Shown here one piece after another: positions 60,001-64,000 of a DNA stretch of 64,000 nucleotides (its first letter is position 1; every line of letters starts with the position of its first letter). A program made the translations under genes and the position numbers. Origin of the DNA: Sphaerolaimus hirsutus (lineage: Eukaryota > Nematoda > Chromadorea > Monhysterida > Sphaerolaimidae); the NCBI GenBank assembly GCA_964036195.1, contig OZ038453.1:806001-870000 (forward strand), given 5' to 3'. A model generated the notes under the pieces. That model searched no databases. It worked only from the letters and a program-made list of their open reading frames with translations, and had not been told where the DNA came from.

Positions 60001-61060
60001 CCTTTTCTTTTTTCAAAAAATTCAAAATTTCTTAAAAACGTCCGATTTTTCAGAGCCGTGGAAATCCCTCTGGCTAGAATCCTGACCATTAACCCAAAAG
60101 GGGAAGTTCGCCGGGCGGATTCCATTGGCTTCGTATCCAGTTATCAGGGAATGACCCATGACATCGCAGATTATATTTTCCCGCCGCTTAATGAGAATGA
60201 TAAAACGTTCGTTTTGCGGGGGGGGGGGGGGCTTTTATTTGTCGGTGAAATTTGTCGGTTGGACTTTTGGTTGGATTTCGGCGGCGTTTACACGCACCAC
60301 TAGTGGAAAATATTTCGCAATGTTGACAAATGACAATTTTTGCACCTGGCAATGTTGATAATGACTTTTTCCAAGCAGCAACCCCCCCCCCCCCCTTCCC
60401 GGGGTGAGACCTAAAAAGGACCGAAAAATGCAACATTTCCTATATATTTTTCGATGTTGCTAAAAAAATTTGCGCGCAAGCGCGCAATTTCTTCCCCATG
60501 CATTGTATTTTCAGCGGAACGTTCCCTGTAAACCAATATAAACACATAAACACACCGAAATAAACACATTTTTGCCACTTTCGCTGTATATGTATGCGTA
60601 TTTACATACATATAAAGTGATTTCTGGCGCTGGCGCCAACGCCAATAGCGCCATGGGGTGGCGCCTTTGTATGGCGCTAGCGCCAAAACACCTTTCCGTC
60701 CCTATATAGGGAAGAATTGGGGGGGGGGGGGGGCTGAGCCCCCCCCCCGCTCAAAAATCCTGTATACGTCCCTGACGTAAACTAGTCATGCGTTTCAATT
60801 CCAAATCATACTAGTCAATTTCATCTATTTTCTCAACAAAAACAGTCGTCACATCAAAACCGCGTCAACTTTCCGTCACAATTTAAATTTTGCAAAAATT
60901 CCTTTTTTTCAGGGCATTTTCCCGCCCGTTCACGCATAGCGCTTTTGCACATTGGCACCAGGCGCCCACGAATATAGATGATTATTTATTGGGCGACTAT
61001 GAGAAAAGACGCAAGGAATCTGAATTGGAAAATGTGAAAAAAGAAAAAGGTAAAAAGTGA
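42039..61060 (+). CDS. Lpin: Lipin (phosphatidate phosphatase), multi-exon gene, catalytic core not assembled
   Basis: Lipins dephosphorylate phosphatidate to diacylglycerol at the ER membrane and also act in the nucleus. Visible in order: the N-LIP domain ([34 protein letters not shown]) at residues about 18-107, a basic nuclear-localisation stretch ([11 protein letters not shown], about 204-214), the WPWGELP motif (about 311), DGIYLDDL (about 446), ALSMCG (about 601), a tryptophan motif SSWFTWRR (about 701), and the C-LIP end [12 protein letters not shown]. Exons: 42039-42068, 42946-43095, 43899-44045, (44431-44515 tentative), 44860-44973, 46078-46192, 48169-48390, 49539-49749, 50168-50243, 51055-51310, 52456-52742, 53610-53676, 53993-54172, 55548-55617, 56308-56344, 56620-56714, 60054-60206, 60913-61060. 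About 813 residues are visible; the DxDxT-containing exons are missing, probably in the gap at 57,799-57,998. Family identity is firm; individual boundaries are manual. Confidence 0.93.
42946..43095 (+). CDS. Lpin: Lipin exon 2, N-LIP domain first half
   Basis: Encodes residues 11-60, from VKYFYNE through [15 protein letters not shown] and [13 protein letters not shown] to SREKV. This is the most conserved part of the N-LIP domain and anchors the family call. Acceptor is CGCAG at 42,941-42,945; donor is GTCAGG at 43,096. The donor was placed so that exon 3 restores the conserved REKVV(E/D)IEING. It is markedly GC-richer than the surrounding introns. Confidence 0.95.
43255..43668 (+). mobile_element. 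CAGGGACGTA-type element, left end missing
   Basis: Right end CCTGCGTACGTCCTTG. The interior shares TTGTATACGGAGCC, GCGCCA island and GCGCGCTTGCGCGC with 46,619-47,051. The left terminus is not recognisable. Confidence 0.65.
43899..44045 (+). CDS. Lpin: Lipin exon 3, N-LIP domain second half
   Basis: Encodes 49 residues: [23 protein letters not shown], then an acidic stretch ending [13 protein letters not shown]. It matches the end of N-LIP, including the LATSP motif. Acceptor TGCAG, donor GTTTGA at 44,046, both phase 0. The next strongly coding exon (44,860) needs phase 1, so an additional exon of length 3n+1 should lie between them. Confidence 0.95.
44431..44515 (+). CDS. Lpin: Tentative lipin exon 3b
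   Basis: This 85 bp GC-rich island lies between a GGCCAG acceptor and a G|GTGCCA donor. It enters in phase 0 and leaves in phase 1, which is what is needed to bridge exon 3 and exon 4. It would encode an Arg/Pro-rich segment beginning [12 protein letters not shown]. The region between N-LIP and the nuclear-localisation signal is poorly conserved in lipins, so only the phase and composition support it. Confidence 0.35.
44860..44973 (+). CDS. Lpin: Lipin exon 4
   Basis: Encodes a low-conservation linker, [17 protein letters not shown] to SKSDDAD. The frame was chosen because it joins in phase to exon 5, giving [14 protein letters not shown]. Acceptor CTCAG, donor GTTTGT. Linker sequence of this kind, Ser/Asp-rich, is typical between the N-LIP domain and the basic nuclear-localisation stretch. 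Confidence 0.7.
45078..45832 (+). mobile_element. hAT-like element with (CGATAT) arms in lipin intron
   Basis: Ends TAGGGTTCAAACGATAT and ATATCGTTTGAACCCTA, flanked by GCAACAAA on both sides (45,070-45,077 and 45,833-45,840). Both arms are arrays of ATTCGATATCGATATTCG; the core, about 45,260-45,655, is non-repeat. Confidence 0.93.
46078..46192 (+). CDS. Lpin: Lipin exon 5 with basic nuclear-localisation stretch
   Basis: Reads [15 protein letters not shown], then a linker, then [11 protein letters not shown] at the 3' end. A polybasic motif at this position is a known lipin feature, needed for nuclear entry and for phosphatidate binding. Acceptor TTTGCAG, donor GTAATT, phase 1 in and phase 2 out. 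It lies between two transposon insertions (45,078-45,832 and 46,619-47,051). Confidence 0.85.
46619..47051 (+). mobile_element. hAT-like CAGGGACGTAGCC element in lipin intron
   Basis: Ends CAGGGACGTAGCCAGG and CCTGGCTACGTCCTTG, flanked by GCCGAGGG and GCCGATGG. The interior has poly-G/poly-C blocks, a GCGCCA/TGGCGC island and GCGCGCTTGCGCGC. CAGGG-CGTAGCCAGG ends are typical of hAT elements. Confidence 0.9.
47372..48029 (+). mobile_element. hAT-like element with A/T-run ACGTTTTTT arms in lipin intron
   Basis: Ends TAGGGTTGGAAAAAAAACG and CATCGGCCAACCCTA, flanked by AGCCTGAC (47,364-47,371 and 48,030-48,037). The arms are AAAAAAACGTTTTTTTT repeats. The core contains TGCGCGCTTGCGCGCAAA and CCTAGTGCTTAGTAC. 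Confidence 0.93.
48169..48390 (+). CDS. Lpin: Lipin exon 6
   Basis: Encodes 74 residues, [16 protein letters not shown] to DVELSPFHR, a Ser/Thr/Pro-rich linker after the nuclear-localisation stretch. Only this frame joins exon 5 and exon 7 in phase. Acceptor TGTCAG, donor GTTCGT. This part of lipins is poorly conserved, so support is position, phase and an intact frame. Confidence 0.75.
49539..49749 (+). CDS. Lpin: Lipin exon 7 with W-x-WGELP motif
   Basis: Encodes [15 protein letters not shown] and then [11 protein letters not shown], the hallmark lipin middle-region motif (SD-E followed by W-WGELP). Acceptor TTCCAG after a C-rich tract, donor GTGTGT. Phase 2 in and phase 0 out, agreeing with both neighbours. 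Confidence 0.9.
49882..50028 (+). mobile_element. TACTCGGCGGAC-type TA element in lipin intron 7
   Basis: Ends TACTTGGCGGACATGACA and AGATGTCCGCCGAGTA, flanked by TA, 147 bp. A single related end (AAGTCGGCGGACATTTC) is seen at about 48,670. Confidence 0.8.
50168..50243 (+). CDS. Lpin: Lipin exon 8
   Basis: A 76 bp exon encoding [20 protein letters not shown] and KPLNK. The SLTPPDSP stretch is a plausible proline-directed phosphorylation cluster, as found in lipins (inference). Acceptor TTTCAG, donor GTTTGT, phase 0 in and phase 1 out. Confidence 0.8.
51055..51310 (+). CDS. Lpin: Lipin exon 9 with DGIYLDDL motif
   Basis: Begins [14 protein letters not shown], continues through an Asn/Ser-rich linker, and reaches [20 protein letters not shown]. 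The GIYLDDL...DP-V motif is conserved in the middle region of animal lipins. Acceptor TTCGCAG, donor GTTTGT, phase 1 in and phase 2 out. Confidence 0.88.
51686..52366 (+). mobile_element. hAT-like element with TCGATTTTTT arms in lipin intron
   Basis: Ends TAGGGTTGGAAAAAAATCG and CGCTTGCCAACCCTA, flanked by TTATTACC and TTATTATT. The arms are AAAAAATCGATTTTTT repeats. The core (GTGCTTGGGCGCAAA, CCCAGTGCTTGAGTAC) is homologous to the core of 47,372-48,029. Confidence 0.88.
52456..52742 (+). CDS. Lpin: Lipin exon 10 with Lys-Ser-Pro-Glu repeat
   Basis: Encodes [11 protein letters not shown], then a tandem array of [13 protein letters not shown] units (about residues 502-540), then [11 protein letters not shown]. 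The repeat is encoded by near-identical 24 bp DNA units, suggesting recent expansion. Acceptor TTCAG, donor GTTAGG, phase 2 in and phase 1 out. A charged Ser-rich linker is normal here, but this repeat is not a conserved lipin feature. Confidence 0.8.
52918..53163 (+). mobile_element. CCGTATT-type TA MITE in lipin intron
   Basis: Ends CCGTTTTTCCTCGAATTA and TTTCGAGGAAATACGG, flanked by TA. It shares the core GATGTTCTAACGTAACACAG with the element at 12,039. Confidence 0.85.
53336..53557 (+). mobile_element. GGCCCTACAC-type MITE in lipin intron
   Basis: Ends GGCCTTACACACACTAG and CTAGTGTGTGTAGGGCC, an intact copy of the same family, lying 52 bp upstream of probable exon 10b. Confidence 0.85.
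53610..53676 (+). CDS. Lpin: Probable lipin exon 10b
   Basis: A 67 bp exon ([18 protein letters not shown]...) between acceptor GACAG and donor GTTTGG. It enters in phase 1 and leaves in phase 2, exactly what exon 10 and exon 11 need; joining them directly would hit a stop. GC-rich Ser/Gly linker sequence sits at this place in lipins. Its sequence is not conserved, so phase is the main evidence. Confidence 0.55.
53993..54172 (+). CDS. Lpin: Lipin exon 11, start of conserved C-terminal half
   Basis: Encodes [13 protein letters not shown]...[24 protein letters not shown]. This matches the lipin block LSLCGG...F...NP-L...NLV-RI--R that precedes the YY-W segment. Acceptor TTTCAG, donor GTGGGC, phase 2 in and phase 2 out. 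Confidence 0.9.
54359..54799 (+). mobile_element. hAT-like CAGGGACGTATCC element in lipin intron
   Basis: Ends CAGGGACGTATCCAGG and CCTGGATACGTCCCTG, flanked by CACTTAAC on both sides (54,351-54,358 and 54,800-54,807). It contains GCGCGCAAGCGCGC and a TGGCGCC island. Confidence 0.93.
55091..55502 (+). mobile_element. CCGTATT-type TA MITE in lipin intron
   Basis: Ends CCGTATTACCTCGAATTA and TTTCGAGGTAATACGG, flanked by TA. It shares the core of 8,321-8,730 and ends 45 bp before lipin exon 12. Confidence 0.9.
55548..55617 (+). CDS. Lpin: Lipin exon 12
   Basis: A 70 bp exon encoding [20 protein letters not shown], then LPH. It aligns with the lipin segment YY-W--A-P--MSL--F---LP. The usual tryptophan after YY-x is replaced by arginine. 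Acceptor CTCAG, donor GTGAGT, the only near-consensus donor in the gene besides exons 1 and 13. Phase agrees on both sides. Confidence 0.85.
55824..56205 (+). mobile_element. hAT-like element with (GATCCC) arms in lipin intron
   Basis: Ends TAGGGTTCAAACGGGAT and ATCCCGTTTGAACCCTA, flanked by GTCAACCG and GTCAACTG. The arms are CCCGATCCCGATCCCG arrays. The termini are the same as in 45,078-45,832 but the arm repeat is different. Confidence 0.92.
56308..56344 (+). CDS. Lpin: Lipin micro-exon 13
   Basis: A 37 bp exon encoding [12 protein letters not shown], matching the lipin ATVE-WV--KMP segment. Acceptor TTTCAG. Donor GTCAGT at 56,345 was preferred over GTGGTC three bases upstream; both keep the frame. 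Confidence 0.8.
56620..56714 (+). CDS. Lpin: Lipin exon 14 with tryptophan motif
   Basis: Encodes [17 protein letters not shown], then [14 protein letters not shown]. It corresponds to the lipin segment with closely spaced aromatics (W-W-W) that links the middle region to C-LIP. Acceptor GTCAG at 56,619; an alternative AAG acceptor at 56,613 adds two codons in frame. Donor GTTCGT. The exon ends in phase 0 and the exons expected next are not visible. Confidence 0.85.
57041..57798 (+). repeat. Tandem G-rich element with GATAGATAGC motifs, cut by the gap
   Basis: The first unit is 57,041-57,524 (ends CAGGGGTCTCC and GGAGACCCCTG). A second, starting CAGGGGTATCTTGAATTTTG at 57,525, repeats GGATAGATAGCAAATCGCTCC and is truncated by the Ns. 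The ends look hAT-like, but no flanking duplication could be read because the right side is missing. Confidence 0.7.
57799..57998. other. Assembly gap, 200 N, inside lipin
   Basis: A second gap of exactly 200 Ns, lying in a G-rich tandem repeat. The catalytic exons of lipin, absent from the rest of the 56,714-60,054 interval, are the likeliest missing content. Confidence 0.99.
57999..58980. other. Low-repeat, GC-richer block after the gap
   Basis: No transposon ends are recognisable. Long frames occur on both strands (minus 58,005-58,652, plus 58,321-58,614), but no lipin motif or other family is recognised. It should hold lipin intron or, less likely, a divergent exon. Confidence 0.5.
58989..59761 (+). 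mobile_element. hAT-like CAGGGAC element, enlarged, in lipin intron
   Basis: Left end CAGGGACATAAATAGTCTGG, right end CCTGGCTACGTCCTTG, with flanks TATATGCG and TACATGTG partly matching. A nested hairpin with AGTTGACACC ends lies at about 59,250-59,390, followed by a GTGCGTAACGGG repeat at about 59,430-59,525. Confidence 0.7.
60054..60206 (+). CDS. Lpin: Lipin penultimate coding exon, C-LIP end
   Basis: Encodes [20 protein letters not shown], then [23 protein letters not shown]. This matches the C-terminal part of C-LIP (VG-P--RI-T-NPKGE...SSY-----D--FP-L). Acceptor TTTTCAG, donor GTTCGT. It needs phase 2 from the missing catalytic exon before it. It comes about 2 kb after the 200-N gap. Confidence 0.93.
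60375..60774 (+). mobile_element. CAGGGACGTA-type element, left end degraded
   Basis: The right end CCTGTATACGTCCCTG is clear. It contains GCGCGCAAGCGCGC (about 60,472) and a TGGCGCC island. The left end runs into a C-rich block after 60,378. Confidence 0.65.
60913..61060 (+). CDS. Lpin: Lipin terminal coding exon
   Basis: Encodes [20 protein letters not shown], then [28 protein letters not shown] and TGA at 61,058-61,060. It matches the lipin tail (F-Y/HW--PLP-IDD). It joins in phase to exon 60,054-60,206 through the GTTCGT donor. A further splice at AAAAAG|GTAAAA just before the stop is possible. Confidence 0.85.
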
Positions 61061-63115
61061 AAAATGCGGGAAAAATGATTAGATCACTTTTTTGACAGTA
61101 TTTTTTTAGTTTTAAACTCGAGTGACTGATCGACTTGTCGCTATAAAATTTTGGACCAGTTAGATACAAATACTTATGTCTAAAATTCTTATGTCATTAG
61201 ACGGATTCGTTTCGTAGTTAGCTTTCGTCATTCCGAAATTGTTAACCGAAATAGAACAACTCTACGCTTGTTTGGCTCAGTGCCAGCTTTGCACTGGCAT
61301 TTATCTTTGCTGTTTTAAGAATGGTTGTGCTTTGTTGCATTCTTGCATTTCACACAATTCATCAGCGAAAAGTCACTCGTGTTTAGGTAGATAGCCAGTA
61401 TGTTCAAATATTTACATTTGCATATTCTGCAAAACACGTTGTGTAAAAAACCCTAATTAATCAGTTCCACATGGAAAAACTTTTTTTCAGAATGTATCCC
61501 TGACAAATTTACCTTTGTTTGTGAAAGTCTCCAAACTGCAGTAACCATTTCACATACTGTTTCGCATATATGCAAATGCAATTGATTTAAAAATTATTAC
61601 CCTGTACACATCTGTGATTTATGAAACATTGCACAATTTTGCTTTCTATTGGTATATAAAAATACCACATTTACTGATATGGAATCAGGTTAGGTTTTTC
61701 TAGTGTTATAATGAAATTAATGAAATACGATAAATATGCCAACATTTAAAATCTTGGTGACTCCCATTTTGAAATAAATGTGATATAGCTTCCGAAATGC
61801 TAATAGTTCAACCATATGTTTCTGTACATATTTACAGCTATTTGATTTTTATATTGTTCAAATCGTTTCATGGCAGAACAATCAAATTGAGTTGTCAATT
61901 TAATGATTTTGTATTGGTGATGGGATAATTGCATTTTAGGCAGATGGTGCCTTTACAATCTAATGTACACTAGTTGACATATTTGAACCAGTTTACATGT
62001 CAACTCAGATTTTTGATTATCTACTCACAGAACATTTCTAAATGCACATGCTGCAACATTTTTTTATGATTGGTTGACTAAAGTGTGAATTGACATGGAA
62101 ACTAGTTTATTGCATGTCAGATAGTGTGTGTAGTAAAATTGTGCTATGCACACTAGTTGACAAATGAATTTGTTCTGAAATTCATGAGTTTACCACAATG
62201 AATCATTTTTGAGTCAATTAAAAGTACTACTCAACATTTCAGTAAACTCAAATGTGCCCAAACAGATTTATCAGCTTTGGAAATTTTGTTTAACACTTGG
62301 GTGCATAACACAATGGTTGCGTGTGAAAATTTTATAAATTTTTGTAATCCCTCAAAGATACGGAAAGACCTTCAATGGTTTACTCATGCTTTAGAAGCAT
62401 GCAAAATTGCAGATTTGTAGCAGCAATTGCTAAACTCCTAATAAAAACTTTTTTAAATTTTTTTTTGCAATTTATGACATATCATTTTCATGTACAAAGT
62501 AAGAATTTTGCATTGGCTTTTTGAAGTCCAATGCTTGAATAAAGTATAAAATTACAGTGTCATATTTGAATTGTACCCCATGCCTATTTGATATATTGAC
62601 ATTGATATATTGATGGACAGACATCATTTGAGTGTGGAATAAATCATTTTTTATCTTGGTCCACAGTAGTTGACATGACAGATTCCTCATTCTGGTCAAC
62701 TCAAATGCATTCAAAGCTGACTTGTCAGTTTCATAATTTTCAACTGTAAACTACCGAAACAGAAAATTTCAGCGATATTTTCACTGTAACATAACCATGT
62801 GTTTATCAATAGTTTATCATCTGTAGATTTCAAATTTAGTCATTTTAGGGCAATAAAACTGCCTACCTAGTTGAAAATATATTGGCTTAGTGTCTTGTTT
62901 GGTTGGCATGGATTTTTTTAATGGCATATATTTTGCTTTTTCATTGGGATACGATTTGTTTTTTTATGTTCTTTATTAGTTATTGGTGTCTAGTTTTTTG
63001 GTATAATGATTGTTGACCATAACTTTTAATTTCACTTGTACAAAAAATGTAATTACATTGGCGAAATGCAACTGCACTTATTCAACATCGAATGTTTTTT
63101 TGCCAAAAATGTCCA
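61061..63115. other. Downstream of lipin, no gene seen
   Basis: AT-rich DNA that should include the lipin 3' UTR; AATAAA occurs at several places (for example about 61,775 and 62,518) and none can be singled out. Copies of a dispersed motif (CATTCTGGTCAACTCAAATG, GCTGACTTGTCAGTTT) occur at about 62,200 and 62,680. Confidence 0.5.
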
Positions 63116-63215
63116 CCGTATTTTCTCGAAATACACCCCCCCTCGAAATACCCCCCCCCCTCTCGAGACCATTATGAAACAATCACCCCCCGGGGGGTAT
63201 TTCGAGGAAATACGG
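63116..63215 (+). mobile_element. CCGTATT-type TA MITE, short, downstream of lipin
   Basis: Ends CCGTATTTTCTCGAAATA and TATTTCGAGGAAATACGG, about 100 bp. It resembles the short form at 3,475. Confidence 0.85.
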
Positions 63216-63917
63216 TATGTATTATTGCACATGCTATTACTGATTGATAAATGGATAATCAATGAATAACAAAAAATAAGAATAGCAACTATATGTACTT
63301 TTATTTTTGGTTATAAAAGTATCCAGAGAAGGTCCAATAACCGAATTTTTCAAGTGAAGAGAAGTGTCAAAAATGAGGAAATGTTAAAATATCACATTAG
63401 GTCACAATTTTTTCAATTTATAGACTTTGATTATTGTTTTCAAGAAAAGAAAAGTGACAATAAAACTTTAAACGGTTAGAGAAATTGAAATCAGACAGAA
63501 ATAAAAATGGTAAATGTTTATTTAGGTACCACTTTTGTTGTCACTTTCTAAATTTCGATCACTGTTTGATTGAGAAAATCCCCAAAAACATGAAATAGTC
63601 CAAAAAAATAGTAGAGATCTTCGAAATTAAATTTATTTTTCACATCAATCACACGTAAAATATCCCTTTTAAACATTTATTTCAACCCCATCCTGGCTGG
63701 CTTCCAGCGCCTATCGAACGCCATTTCTGCGCCATTTCCACTCCTTTTTCCATGGCGCCGCGCGCCGACGTAGCGCCACTGCATTACGTTTCCAACTGCG
63801 CTACAGAGTACTGCACCTTGGTTGGAAGGGGGGGGGGTATTTTGTTGGCATATTGCCAAGTGTATTTTTGCGCCAAAGATCGGATGTCAACTTGTTTCGG
63901 TGTCAACTTTATTTTAG

Positions 63918-64000
63918 GTCGCGGGACAATTTCCCTGTTCACGTGCAAAATTTTAAGGAAACCAGCCGGCACGGTTGATATCGGGTGTCCTTATTATGTT
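63918..64000 (+). CDS. Possible exon at the window edge
   Basis: After TATTTTAG an open frame of 27 codons (RGTISLFTCKILRKPAGTVD...) runs off the window; the other two frames stop. This could start the next gene downstream. Too short to identify. Confidence 0.2.

Overview
This 64 kb window is eukaryotic nuclear DNA from an animal. It is AT-rich, has short exons separated by large introns, and is saturated with small non-autonomous DNA transposons. The one gene I can name is a lipin (Mg2+-dependent phosphatidate phosphatase) on the + strand, spread from about 42.0 to 61.1 kb. Its N-terminal block resembles arthropod lipins, so an arthropod or related invertebrate is the likely source; this is an inference from one protein.

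Layout. (1) 1-18,592, 'copy A': repeat-rich upstream DNA, three candidate exons of an unidentified gene (9,340; 10,725; 11,904) and a copy of lipin exon 1 (17,461). It ends inside a transposon at a 200-N gap. (2) 18,793-about 42,900, 'copy B': the same block again in the same orientation, with the same three exons (34,137; 35,426; 37,528) and lipin exon 1 (42,039). The copies share nearly all unique sequence and differ mainly by whole transposons present in one and absent from the other. A copy ending in a transposon next to a fixed-length gap suggests two haplotypes of one locus laid end to end; a true tandem duplication is the alternative. (3) 42,039-61,060: lipin exons 1-14 and the last two coding exons, with intron phases that agree at almost every junction. 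The exons for the catalytic DxDxT core are not visible. They should lie between 56,714 and 60,054, where a second 200-N gap (57,799-57,998) sits. (4) 61,061-64,000: downstream DNA with one small transposon and no convincing gene.

The most striking content is mobile. Because copies A and B give filled and empty sites, target-site duplications can be read directly. Two sets duplicate TA (ends CCGTATTACCTCG and TACTCGGCGGACATG). A larger set duplicates 8 bp and has hAT-like ends (TAGGGTTCAAACG, TAGGGTTGG, TAGGGTGTCAAA, CAGGGACGTAGCCAGG, CAGAGTTGT, CAGGGTTGG, TAGTGATGG, TAACGATGG). In many of these the body is a simple repeat that starts at the terminal inverted repeat and appears inverted at both ends. 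Elements with the same ends or the same core can carry different simple repeats. No rRNA, tRNA, CRISPR or prokaryotic feature was seen.
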